Assembly: GCF_036127095.1 (NCBI RefSeq)
Contig: NZ_CP108006.1
Location: 1,302,001-1,366,000 of the forward strand
DNA: 64,000 nt
DNA from: Streptomyces sp. NBC_00335
Lineage (GTDB): Bacteria > Actinomycetota > Actinomycetes > Streptomycetales > Streptomycetaceae
Direction of reading: 5' to 3'
Shown here: positions 6,842 to 14,723 of the stretch, piece after piece
How the letters are laid out: each line of letters opens with the position of its first letter
How positions within the stretch are numbered: position 1 is the stretch's first letter
Program-made: the position numbers and the translations under genes
Notes under the pieces: model-generated
Databases searched by the model: none
Told to the model about the DNA's origin: nothing
Seen by the model: the letters and a program-made list of their open reading frames with translations, nothing else

Positions 6842-8353
6842 ATGACCAGCACAGGCACAGGCACTGGCACAGGCACAGGGACAGGCGCAGGCGCAGGCAC
6901 TGGCACAGGTGCGGGCACACGCACAGGCCCCCGCACGGGCACTCACCGGCGCGCGGCAGCGGCGGCGGTGCTCCTCGCCCTCATGGTCGCCACCGCCGGC
7001 CCCGCCGCGGCCGCCACCGCCACCACCGGCCGCTCAACCGCCGGACCGCACGGGCCCGTCGGGCCGGTCGGGATCTGGCGGCTCGACGGCTACGGCACCG
7101 TGCTCCGCGTGGAGTCCGGCCGGCTCCAGGAGTACCAGGTCACCGGAATCAGCTGCCTGCCCGGCGCGAGCGCGCAGCGGGTCCCGGGCAGCGGGAGCTC
7201 CGCGGCCTTCCGCTACGCCACCGAGGACGGAGAGGTCCTCACCGTGCGCCCCGGAAGCGTGCACGTCGAGGGGTCGGTCGGCGACCGCGCGACCCGCCGC
7301 CTCGCCGCCCTGCCCGAGCGGTGCCGCGAGGCCCAGGAGCCCGGCCCCGCCGCGGACCCGGTCGCCACCTTCGACGTGTTCTGGCAGACCTTCGCGGAGA
7401 ACTACCCCTTCTTCGCCGCCAAGGGCGTCGACTGGAACGCGGTACGCGAGAGCCACCGCCCCCGCGTACACGCCGGGACCACAGAGGACGAACTCTTCGC
7501 CGTCTTCCAGGAGATGCTCGCCCCGCTGCACGATGCACACGTCCGCCTCTTCGACGGCGGCGACCGGTTCTTCGGCGAGGTGCGCCCTGGCACCGTGATG
7601 CCGACCCTCGAACTCGAGACCCGGGTCAAGGCCTACATCCAGGAGGTGGATCTCGGCGGACACGCGCCGCAGGAGTTCGCCCAGGGACGCATCTCCTACG
7701 CCGACCTGCCCTACGGCCGCGGCTACCTGCGCCTCTCCGGCTTCGGCGGCTACACCGAGAGCGGCGACTTCGCCTCCGAGAGCGCCGAGCTCGACCGCGT
7801 CCTGGAGAGCGTCTTCACCGCCGAGCGCACCGCCCGCCTGCGCGGCCTGGTCATCGACCTGCGCATCAACGGCGGCGGCTCCGACGAACTCGGCCTGCGC
7901 CTGGCCGCCCGGCTCACGGACCGCCCGTACTTCGCCTACGCCAAGCGCGTGCGCAACGACCCCGACGACGCGACCCGGTTCACCCGCCCGCAACCCCTCT
8001 ACGTCCAGCCCGCACGGGGCCCCCGCTACACCGGGCCGGTCGCCGTGCTCACCGGTGGCTCCACCGTGAGCGCGGGCGAGACCTTCACCCAGGCCCTCCT
8101 GGAGCGCCCCGGCCGGACGGTCCGCATCGGCGAGCCGACCCAGGGGGTCTTCTCCGACGTCCTCGGCCGCACCCTCCCCAACGGCTGGGAACTCGGCCTG
8201 CCCAACGAGCAGTTCCTGACCCGTACCGGGAAGACCTTCGACGGCCCGGGCATCCCGGTCGACGTCACCACCCCGGTCTTCACACAGGCAGAGTTCGACG
8301 CCCACCGCGACTCCGCCTTCACCGCCGCCCTACGGCACCTTCCCCGGACCTGA
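6842..8353 (+). CDS. Exported S41-family (C-terminal-processing-like) peptidase
   Basis: The 503-residue protein starts with about 35 residues of almost pure Thr-Gly/Ala-Gly repeats, followed by an export signal (HRRAAAAAVLLALMVATAGPAAAA). The mature part has the S41 N-terminal helical bundle (TFAENYPFFAAKGVDWNAV) and the protease core. The core contains IDLRINGGGSDELG and the serine motif GGSTVSAGETFTQALLE, in which the Ser before AGE is the likely nucleophile. No PDZ domain is obvious. The Thr-Gly stretch before the signal peptide is encoded by a short tandem repeat and may vary in length. The stop codon lies inside the left end of an insertion-sequence remnant, so the original C-terminus may have been altered. 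Confidence 0.88.
   Translation: MTSTGTGTGTGTGTGAGAGTGTGAGTRTGPRTGTHRRAAAAAVLLALMVATAGPAAAATATTGRSTAGPHGPVGPVGIWRLDGYGTVLRVESGRLQEYQVTGISCLPGASAQRVPGSGSSAAFRYATEDGEVLTVRPGSVHVEGSVGDRATRRLAALPERCREAQEPGPAADPVATFDVFWQTFAENYPFFAAKGVDWNAVRESHRPRVHAGTTEDELFAVFQEMLAPLHDAHVRLFDGGDRFFGEVRPGTVMPTLELETRVKAYIQEVDLGGHAPQEFAQGRISYADLPYGRGYLRLSGFGGYTESGDFASESAELDRVLESVFTAERTARLRGLVIDLRINGGGSDELGLRLAARLTDRPYFAYAKRVRNDPDDATRFTRPQPLYVQPARGPRYTGPVAVLTGGSTVSAGETFTQALLERPGRTVRIGEPTQGVFSDVLGRTLPNGWELGLPNEQFLTRTGKTFDGPGIPVDVTTPVFTQAEFDAHRDSAFTAALRHLPRT
6850..6941 (+). repeat. Short tandem repeat encoding (Thr-Gly)n
   Basis: Degenerate GGCACA-type hexamers run for about 90 bp at the very start of the S41 peptidase gene and encode alternating Thr/Ala and Gly. 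Such a repeat can expand or contract by slippage without breaking the frame when whole hexamers change. Confidence 0.8.
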
Positions 8354-8368
8354 AGGGCGTTGCAGAAG
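8350..8368. repeat. Left terminal inverted repeat of an IS remnant
   Basis: CTGAAGGGCGTTGCAGAAG matches the reverse complement of 9309-9327 at 18 of 19 positions. The transposase fragment follows directly. The S41 peptidase stop (TGA at 8351-8353) is inside it. Confidence 0.75.
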
Positions 8369-8379
8369 GCTCCGTGTTG

Positions 8380-8590
8380 TGCCCGGTCATCCAGCGCCTG
8401 CGTCCGCTGCCGGCGCTGGAGCCGGCCCCGCGGCTGGTCGCCGACGTGGACCGGATGCGGATCGTGGACGGAACCCTGACCCCGGTCCGCGACCGCACCG
8501 TTGGCGCCTCGTCGAGGAACTACCGGCTCCCGGCGAACGTGCAGGTCATCATCATCTGGTCGTCGCCTCAGCCCGGCCGACGCAGTTCGA
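8380..8590 (+). pseudogene. IS5-type transposase remnant
   Basis: In frame 1 the translation includes VDGTLTPVRDRTVGASSRNY and then LPANVQVII, the part around the first catalytic Asp of Streptomyces IS5-group DDE transposases. The similarity then continues in another frame (HHLVVASARPT at about 8551-8583, usual form RLVVAAARPTPG), showing a frameshift near 8545-8555. Both the N-terminal and C-terminal parts of a roughly 270-residue transposase are missing, so it cannot be active. It lies just inside the left inverted repeat. Confidence 0.75.
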
Positions 8591-9253
8591 TCAACCAGCG
8601 GCTCGGACCAGCCGGCTCAAGTGCGGGAGCACACCTCGCAGGTCGTCGTCCTCCACCGCAACCGTCGCAGCCATCCGCGCTTGCTTCGAGGCGTTGAATG
8701 CCACGGCCACCCCGACCGAGGCGAACAGCGGCAGGTCGGAACGGCTGTCTCCCACTGCCCCGCACGAGAGGGGGTCCAACCCCAGCTCTTGCGCCTGCGT
8801 GAGGGCGAAGTCCCGCTTGTCGTACTCGTCGAAGTGGCGGGCGACGCGCCCCGTGAACCGGCCTCCGGCGGTCTCCAGCCGAGGTCCGCTGAACGAATGG
8901 AAGCCGAAGCGGTCGGCCAGGTAGCCGCCGACCGGGGACCAAGCCAGGGTCGCCAGGACAGGCACCAGCCCGTTGCTCCAGCACCAGCCCACGGTCTCCG
9001 AAATGCCCGAGACCAGGGGAAGCCCGTCGAGCCGGCCGAGGACCTGCTCTTCGGACGCGCCTGCCCAGCCCGCCGCATCCAGCTCCGAGACTTGGCGATT
9101 GTCGAGGGCGCCAGAGGCGTACCCGTCCTCCGCCTCGGCCAACTCGTCGCGATATCCGAGAAAGCCGGCCAGGAAGACCGACGAACTCGTCCCCGGGACG
9201 AGAGTGCCATCGACGTCGAAGAACACGGCACCTGCATGATCAGATGAGAGCAC
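8591..9253 (-). CDS. HAD-superfamily phosphatase (phosphoserine-phosphatase-like, HAD-IB)
   Basis: The 220-residue cytoplasmic protein has motif I DVDGTLVPGTSS (first Asp nucleophile), motif II Thr in VLATLAWSP, the motif III Lys in YDKRDFA and motif IV GDSRSDLP. The order and spacing match HAD-IB enzymes such as SerB-like phosphatases that hydrolyse small phosphorylated metabolites. The ATG at 9253 was taken from the full open frame. It is the only intact gene between the two inverted ends of an IS remnant and reads against the transposase fragment, so it may be a passenger gene brought in by the element. The substrate is unknown. Confidence 0.88.
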   Translation of the reverse strand: MLSSDHAGAVFFDVDGTLVPGTSSSVFLAGFLGYRDELAEAEDGYASGALDNRQVSELDAAGWAGASEEQVLGRLDGLPLVSGISETVGWCWSNGLVPVLATLAWSPVGGYLADRFGFHSFSGPRLETAGGRFTGRVARHFDEYDKRDFALTQAQELGLDPLSCGAVGDSRSDLPLFASVGVAVAFNASKQARMAATVAVEDDDLRGVLPHLSRLVRAAG

Positions 9254-9308
9254 CGGCCAAGGATGCCACCACCATGTGACGCATCAGATCACCGCGTGCG
9301 TCCGGGCA

Positions 9309-9327
9309 CTTCTGCAACACCCTTCAG
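9309..9327. repeat. Right terminal inverted repeat of the IS remnant
   Basis: The bottom strand reads CTGAAGGGTGTTGCAGAAG, 18/19 identical to the left end at 8350-8368. Together they bound a 978-bp segment. No clear target-site duplication is visible outside the two ends. Confidence 0.75.
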
Positions 9328-9342
9328 AGCATTTCGCTTGGA

Positions 9343-10392
9343 TCACCTGCCCGTTGGGCCGGGCGTGTCGGCCTTCGGCTGCCCAGCCCTGCCCCCCGTC
9401 AGGAGGGCGAGCGCCTCCCGGAGGTTGTGCTCCGCGATGCCCGTCATGAAGTCGCGGTCGGGGAAGTCGCCGTCGAGGAGGCGCAGCGGTCCGGCGACCA
9501 GGGACAGGCGCATCGCCAGCGCGTAGAACGCCAGGCGCTGTTCGTCGAGGTCGCTGCGGTCCAGCGGCGGATAGTGCTCGCCGAAGCGCAGTCGCAGGAA
9601 CACGTGCTCCCACTCGATGTCGAAGAACATCAGCCCCTCGATGTCGATGAGGACCGGATGCCCGGCGCGGTCCACCAGCACGTGGTCCGGTCCGAGTTCC
9701 CCGTGGATGAGCCCGTGCCGCGAGCGCGGGCGTACGGCGGCAGCCAGTGCGCGAAGCGCGCTTTCCAGGTGGTCGCGGGAGCCTGCGATCCGCGTGTCGC
9801 GCGAGGCGGCTTCGGAGAGGTCGTCGAGGGCGCGGCCCAGGACGACCTGCGCGCACGAGCTGCCCTCCGACGTACCGCCCCCGTCGATCAGGACGACCTT
9901 CCCGAAGCGCGGACCCTCGTGCCCCTGCATCGCCCCGAGCGCCTCGGCGAGTCGCTCCATGGTCGTTCCCGCGCCGCGAGGGTCTTGGCGCAGCAATGCT
10001 TCCAGGTTCTCCCCCGGCACGTCCTCGACCACCGCGACGTCCGCCGGGTAGTGGCTCCCGCTGCGGTCGGCCAGGTGGATCCGGGGCGTGCGGATCCCCA
10101 GGCCGTCCAGCTTTCGGTGGGCGGCTTCGAACAGCTCGATGCCGGATGCCGGCGAGAACGGGTCCGCGTGGTTGCCTGCGGGGGCGGCCTGTGCCGTTGG
10201 CCAGTAGTTCTCGGCGTCGTCCCAGATGTAGACGATGGCGGTGGAGTCGTCGTCGAGGGTGAGGCGGTAGACGCCCTTCTTGCTCCCCCCTCGGAGCCGC
10301 GAGGCGCCCACGAGGCGACGCCCGCCGCCCAGACCCGCGTGCGCGAGGCCGGCCAGATGATCCCGCGTGACAGCCCTGCGTATCGCCTCCAC
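9343..10392 (-). CDS. APH-family phosphotransferase
   Basis: The 349-residue protein has the aminoglycoside-phosphotransferase/choline-kinase fold. An N-terminal lobe with a Gly-rich GASRLRGGSKKGVYRL loop is followed by the Brenner-type catalytic motif HGELGPDHVLVD and the metal-binding LIDIEG. In HGELGPDHVLVD the usual first catalytic Asp (HGDL) is Glu, which may alter activity. The GTG start at 10392 has an excellent GGGGAGG site 6 nt upstream; the much longer open frame to 11235 is only high-GC antisense reading. The substrate cannot be told from sequence; many relatives are not antibiotic kinases. Confidence 0.85.
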   Translation of the reverse strand: MEAIRRAVTRDHLAGLAHAGLGGGRRLVGASRLRGGSKKGVYRLTLDDDSTAIVYIWDDAENYWPTAQAAPAGNHADPFSPASGIELFEAAHRKLDGLGIRTPRIHLADRSGSHYPADVAVVEDVPGENLEALLRQDPRGAGTTMERLAEALGAMQGHEGPRFGKVVLIDGGGTSEGSSCAQVVLGRALDDLSEAASRDTRIAGSRDHLESALRALAAAVRPRSRHGLIHGELGPDHVLVDRAGHPVLIDIEGLMFFDIEWEHVFLRLRFGEHYPPLDRSDLDEQRLAFYALAMRLSLVAGPLRLLDGDFPDRDFMTGIAEHNLREALALLTGGRAGQPKADTPGPTGR

Positions 10393-10541
10393 GGCGTACC
10401 TCCCCTGAGTACCGACTGCGTCATGTCCGGCCCAGAGTCTGGCCGACCACGAGCCGCAGCCGACACCACCGCCGCAATCCACCGACGGGAACACCGTCGC
10501 TCCGCACGCCCCACCGCTCTCGGTGTTCCGCGGAACCCGGG

Positions 10542-11561
10542 TCAGTCCTCGTGCTTCGCGCGGCTCGGCTGGACCCGCTTGGGCTCGCCCGGCATCTTGG
10601 GATAGTCCGGCGGGTAGGGCATGTCGCCGAGGCCGTGGTCGTGTTCGTGGCGGTCGGCCAGTTCCAGCGCGGCGTCCAGGGCGAAGGCGTGCTCGTCCAT
10701 GTCCGCGTGCAGATCGCCCAGTTCCGCGAAGCGGGCCGGCATCGTCACGATGTCGAAGTCGCGCGGCTCCGCATCGTCCAGCTCGTCCCAGCGCAGCGGC
10801 GCGGAGACCGGGGCGTGCGGGCGCGGACGGATGGAGTAGGCCGAGGCGATGGTGCGGTCGCGCGCCGTCTGGTTGTAGTCGACGAAGATCCGCTCGCCGC
10901 GCTCCTCCTTCCACCAGGCGGTGGTGACCTTCCCCGGCATCCGGCGCTCCAGGTCCCGGCCGATGGCGATGGCGCACCTGCGGACCTCCGTGAAGGTCCA
11001 GCGCGGCGCGATCGGCACGAACACGTGCAGGCCCCGGCCGCCCGAGGTCTTGGGCCAGCCGCGCATGCCCAACTCCTCCAGCAGTACGCGCAGTTCGTGG
11101 GCGACCGCGACCGCGTGGTGATAGTCGGTGCCCGGCTGCGGGTCCAGGTCGATGCGCAGCTCGTCGGGTCGGTCGGTGTCCTCCCGCCGGACCGGCCAGG
11201 GGTGGAAGGTGAGGCAGCCCAGGTTGGCGGCCCACAGGACGGCGGCCGGCTCGGTCGGGCAGATCTCGTCGGCGGTGCGGCCGCTCGGGAAGGCGATGTG
11301 GGCGGTGGGGATCCAGTCGGGCAGGTTCTTCGGGGCCCGCTTCTGGAAGAAGGACTCGCCCTCCACGCCGTCCGGGAACCGCTCCAGGGTCGTGGGCCGG
11401 TTGCGAAGGGCGCGGGTGATCCCGTCGGCGACCGCGAGGTAGTAGGCGGCGACGTCCCCCTTGGTGAGGCCGCGCTCCGGGAAGTACACCTTGTCGGGGC
11501 TGGACAGCCGGACGGTCCGGCCGCCCGCCTCCAGCTCGATCGCTTTGCCCGCTGCACCCAT
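10542..11561 (-). CDS. ligD: LigD-type NHEJ primase-polymerase
   Basis: The 339-residue protein is a stand-alone archaeo-eukaryotic primase-type polymerase domain, as in the POL domain of LigD or mycobacterial PolD. It has an N-terminal SSPDKVYFPERGLTKGD motif and the metal-binding pair RIDLDPQPGTDY. Further motifs are SGGRGLHVFVPI and, near the C-terminus, FVDYNQTARDRTIASAYS and SAPLRWDEL. These enzymes fill gaps and add nucleotides at double-strand-break ends, preferring ribonucleotides, with Ku and an ATP-dependent ligase. The ATG at 11561 has no strong ribosome binding site; an upstream GTG at 11570 is possible. It is divergent from the ligase gene with only 75 bp between. Confidence 0.92.
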   Translation of the reverse strand: MGAAGKAIELEAGGRTVRLSSPDKVYFPERGLTKGDVAAYYLAVADGITRALRNRPTTLERFPDGVEGESFFQKRAPKNLPDWIPTAHIAFPSGRTADEICPTEPAAVLWAANLGCLTFHPWPVRREDTDRPDELRIDLDPQPGTDYHHAVAVAHELRVLLEELGMRGWPKTSGGRGLHVFVPIAPRWTFTEVRRCAIAIGRDLERRMPGKVTTAWWKEERGERIFVDYNQTARDRTIASAYSIRPRPHAPVSAPLRWDELDDAEPRDFDIVTMPARFAELGDLHADMDEHAFALDAALELADRHEHDHGLGDMPYPPDYPKMPGEPKRVQPSRAKHED

Positions 11562-11636
11562 GTGCGCCACGGTAGGCGGACCCGCGCGGGCCCGCACACC
11601 GAGCGGGTCCGGGCGTACCACCGCAGAATCGGAGAC

Positions 11637-12704
11637 ATGGATCTGCCGGTCATGCCACCCGTGAAGCCGATGCTCGCCAAATCCGTGTCCAAGATCCCAC
11701 CGGGCATGCAGTACGAGGCCAAGTGGGACGGCTTCCGCGCGATCGTCCACCGGGACGGGGACGAGATCGAGCTCGGCAGCCGCACCGGCAAGAGTCTGAC
11801 CAGGTATTTTCCCGAGCTGGTGGAGGCCCTGAAGGCCAATCTGCCCGACCGCTGCGTGGTCGACGGAGAGATCGTCCTCATCCAGGGCGGGCGGCTCGAT
11901 TTCGACCGGCTCAGCGAGCGGATCCATCCCGCCGCCTCCCGGGTGAAACTGCTCGCCGAGACGACCCCGGCCTCGTTCGTGGCCTTCGATCTGCTCGCGC
12001 TGGGTGACGACGCCCTCCTCGACGCGCCGCTCGTCGACCGCCGCGCCGCCCTGACCCGCATGCTCTCCACCGCTCGACCCCCCGTCCACCTCGCGCCCGC
12101 GACCACCGACCCCGCGCTCGCGCAGGAGTGGTTCGAACGATTCGAAGGCGCCGGGCTCGACGGGGTCGTCGCGAAACCCCTCGATCTCCCCTACCGGCCC
12201 GATGCCCGCCTCATGTTCAAGATCAAGCACGAGCGTACGGCCGACGCCGTCATCGCGGGTTTCCGTTTCCACAAGAGCGGTCCGATTGTCGGATCGCTGC
12301 TCCTGGGCCTCTACGACGCCCACGGCACCCTCCAACACGTGGGCGTCTGCGCCGCCTTCCCGATGAAGCGCCGCGCCGAGCTGATCGACGAGCTCGAACC
12401 GCTCCGGATGCCCGCCCCCGAGGGCCATCCGTGGGCCGCCTGGGCCCAGGAATCCGCCCACGAGAGCGCCCGGCTGCCCGGGGCGCAGAGCCGCTGGACC
12501 GGAAAGAAGGACCTGTCCTGGGTACCGCTGCGCCCCGAGTGGGTCTGCGAGGTGGCCTACGACCACATGGAGGGCGACCGGTTCCGGCACACCGCGCAGT
12601 TCCGCCGCATGCGGCCGGACCGGGAACCGCGCAGCTGTACGTACGCCCAGTTGGACGAGGTCGTCGGCTACGACCTCGCCGAGGTGCTGGGGTCCGCCGG
12701 CTGA
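11637..12704 (+). CDS. ligC: ATP-dependent DNA ligase (NHEJ/LigC type)
   Basis: The 355-residue ligase has the adenylation motif EAKWDGFRA (Lys29 nucleophile) and motif III-like FVAFDLLAL. GLDGVVAKPLDLPYRP forms motif IV, and motif V is MFKIKHERTADAVIAG; an OB-fold C-terminal half ends in FRRMRPDREP. It seals nicks and ends using ATP. Length and composition match stand-alone LigC enzymes rather than the three-domain LigD. The ATG at 11637 is preceded by GGAGAC. It shares a short divergent promoter with the polymerase gene, giving a split two-gene LigD equivalent. No ku gene is in the window. Confidence 0.93.
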   Translation: MDLPVMPPVKPMLAKSVSKIPPGMQYEAKWDGFRAIVHRDGDEIELGSRTGKSLTRYFPELVEALKANLPDRCVVDGEIVLIQGGRLDFDRLSERIHPAASRVKLLAETTPASFVAFDLLALGDDALLDAPLVDRRAALTRMLSTARPPVHLAPATTDPALAQEWFERFEGAGLDGVVAKPLDLPYRPDARLMFKIKHERTADAVIAGFRFHKSGPIVGSLLLGLYDAHGTLQHVGVCAAFPMKRRAELIDELEPLRMPAPEGHPWAAWAQESAHESARLPGAQSRWTGKKDLSWVPLRPEWVCEVAYDHMEGDRFRHTAQFRRMRPDREPRSCTYAQLDEVVGYDLAEVLGSAG

Positions 12705-12940
12705 GCCGGCCGGGCCGGGCCAGGCCCTCGCCAGGTCTTGAGGGTGCGCACCGCCCACGCGTGGCGGTCGGCGGCGGCGGCGACCGCAACGGTCCCGGGT
12801 CCCGGCCGCGGGAAGCCTGCGCGGGTGACGCCCGGGCGAAAGCCTCGCGGCCGAAACCCGTGCGGCCGTCCTGGACGTAAGGTCGCAGCCGGGCCCCGCA
12901 CCGCCCGCCGCCCAGCAACCCGATCCGCCGAAGGACGCCC

Positions 12941-13495
12941 ATGAGTACCGATCCCGCCGCGCGGCCCGCACCTCACGGACCCGGCAGCCGCGCCGTACCC
13001 CGCCCCCACGCCGTCGTAGGAGTCGGCGTGATCGTCGTCGGCCAGGACGGCCGGGTGCTGCTCGGGCAGGCGCACGACGGGCGCTGGGAGCTGCCCGGCG
13101 GCAAGGTCGACCCCGGGGAGGGCTTCGAACAGGCCGCCGCCCGCGAACTCGCCGAGGAGACCGGGCTGCGGGCCGCCCCCGGGGAGATCCGGATCGTCTC
13201 CATCCTGCTCGACGCCGACGCCGACGCCGCCGATGCCGATTCCGCCCCGACCCGGCTGACGGCCGCGGCCGTCACCTCGGCCGCCGCGGGCACCGCCACG
13301 GTGACCGAGCCCCACAAGATCGCCCGCTGGTCCTGGTTCGCCCCGGCCGAGATCCCGGCGGCCCTCTACGCCCCGTCCGCGGCCGCCCTGCGCGCCTGGC
13401 GGCCCGACCTCGCGCCGTACCTCCCGCACGTGCCGTCGTACGACTATCCGACCACCGCCGCATCGGGCCCGGCGGACGGCCCGGCACCCCGCTGA
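12941..13495 (+). CDS. Nudix hydrolase
   Basis: The 184-residue protein carries a complete Nudix box beginning GGKVDPGE and ending REL-x-EET-GL (about residues 49-71), with the REXXEE metal ligands intact. An N-terminal strand VVGVGVIVVGQDGRVLLGQAHDG resembles MutT/NudF-type enzymes that cleave nucleoside diphosphates linked to another group. A 30-residue Ala/Asp-rich insertion (about residues 88-118) is unusual. The substrate is unknown. The gene has its own promoter space of 236 bp upstream, in which no other feature was seen. The next ORF lies in the same frame, separated by the TGA at 13493. Confidence 0.9.
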   Translation: MSTDPAARPAPHGPGSRAVPRPHAVVGVGVIVVGQDGRVLLGQAHDGRWELPGGKVDPGEGFEQAAARELAEETGLRAAPGEIRIVSILLDADADAADADSAPTRLTAAAVTSAAAGTATVTEPHKIARWSWFAPAEIPAALYAPSAAALRAWRPDLAPYLPHVPSYDYPTTAASGPADGPAPR

Positions 13496-13546
13496 CAGCC
13501 GGCCGCCGCCCGCCGGATTCCGCATCCCGTCGGCGCCGACGCGCAC

Positions 13547-14653
13547 GTGTCGAACGGATCGCGCCGCGTGCTCGGCCTCAAGCGGGACGTACTGCGCCTC
13601 GTGGAGGAGGTAATCGACGACGGCGTCTTCCACGGCGGCCGCCGGACGCGCGAGCTGGAGGCGACGATCGGAGCACGCTGGGGAGGCCACGCCCTGGCCG
13701 CGAGTTCGGGAACGATGGTGCTGGGGACCGCCGTTCGGGCGCTCGGCATCGGCGTCGGTGACGAGGTGATCATGCCCGCCCTGACCTTCGTGTCGACGGC
13801 CTTCGCCGTGGCCGCCGCCGGAGCGGTACCGGTGTTCGCCGACATCGACCCGTACACCCGCTGCATCGACCCGCAGGCCGTCGAGGCGGCCGTCACCTCC
13901 CGCACGCGCGCCGTGATCCCCGTCCACATGCACGGCCTGATGGCCGACATGACCGCGATCCGCACCCTGGCCGACCGGCACTCCCTCTCCGTGATCGAGG
14001 ACTGCGCCCAGGCCGCGGGCGCCACCGACGCGGGCCGTCACGCCGGATCGGTCGGCGACATCGGCTGCTTCTCGATGTGGGTCGGCAAGAACCTCGGCGG
14101 CCTCGCCGACGGAGGCCTCCTCCTCGCCCGGGACGCCGCGCTCCTGCCCCTGCTCCGCAAGCTCACCGACCTCGGCCGGGACGGCGAGCGCAACACCCAC
14201 CACCTGCGCGGAGACAGGGGCCGGATGGGCGAGATCAACGCCGCGGTCATCCGCCACCAGCTCGACCTGCTGCCCGGCTGGACGGATCGGCGCCGCGCCG
14301 TGGCCCAGCGGTACACGGACGCCTTCGCCGGCCTGCCCGTCGGGACGCCCGGGGACGCGCCCGGCCGACCGCACACGTACTACAAGTACCCGCTGACGAT
14401 GCCGGATCCGGCTTCCGCCAGGGCCCTCATGGACCACCTGGGCCGTACCGGGATCAGCACGGAGCAGGTCTACCCCCACACCGTTCCGCACCAGCCGGCC
14501 ATGCGCGAACTCGCCCACCGCACCGCCGACATCTCCGTCAGCCTCGACCTGCTGCCCCGTACGGTGTGCCTCCCGATCGCCCCCGAAGTCACCGACGCGG
14601 AAGTGGACCGGGTCATCGAAGCCGTTCACGAGGTCCACGCCGTACGGGTCTGA
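13547..14653 (+). CDS. DegT/DnrJ/EryC1/StrS-family PLP aminotransferase
   Basis: The 368-residue PLP enzyme has the nucleotide-sugar aminotransferase fold. It shows GGRRTRELE, the SSGTMVLGTAVRALGI cofactor-phosphate loop and EDCAQAAGA with the pyridine-binding Asp. The lysine motif SMWVGKNLGGLADGG follows, with Lys181 forming the Schiff base. Relatives transaminate keto-sugars or, in some cases, cyclitols. No sugar pathway genes are adjacent, so this copy is orphaned. The start is uncertain: GTG 13547 has no clear ribosome binding site, and GTG 13568 is an alternative. The frame is open back to the Nudix stop. Confidence 0.85.
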   Translation: MSNGSRRVLGLKRDVLRLVEEVIDDGVFHGGRRTRELEATIGARWGGHALAASSGTMVLGTAVRALGIGVGDEVIMPALTFVSTAFAVAAAGAVPVFADIDPYTRCIDPQAVEAAVTSRTRAVIPVHMHGLMADMTAIRTLADRHSLSVIEDCAQAAGATDAGRHAGSVGDIGCFSMWVGKNLGGLADGGLLLARDAALLPLLRKLTDLGRDGERNTHHLRGDRGRMGEINAAVIRHQLDLLPGWTDRRRAVAQRYTDAFAGLPVGTPGDAPGRPHTYYKYPLTMPDPASARALMDHLGRTGISTEQVYPHTVPHQPAMRELAHRTADISVSLDLLPRTVCLPIAPEVTDAEVDRVIEAVHEVHAVRV

Positions 14654-14655
14654 TT

Positions 14656-14679
14656 CCGTACGGGTCCGAGCCCGTACGG
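14656..14679. terminator. Hairpin between convergent genes
   Basis: A 9-bp perfect stem (CCGTACGGG with CCCGTACGG) and 6-nt loop sit 2 bp after the aminotransferase stop and upstream of the GPP34 gene's end. There is no T run, so it is a weak or GC-type terminator. Confidence 0.5.
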
Positions 14680-14723
14680 ACCTCGGCCGTCCGGTCCGGC
14701 CCGGCGCGGCGCGGTGGCGGGCG

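Noticed and set aside
6850..6941. Short regular repeats considered as a CRISPR array
   Set aside because: The units are 6 bp, have no spacers, and lie in frame at the start of the peptidase gene.
10542..12971. An 809-residue minus-strand open frame running through the NHEJ region
   Set aside because: Only its first half (to 11561) encodes the polymerase. The rest is antisense to the ligase gene and open because of high GC content.
13496..13546. Read-through fusion of Nudix and DegT frames
   Set aside because: Both genes share a frame, but a clean TGA separates them, both domains are complete, and no recoding signal is visible.
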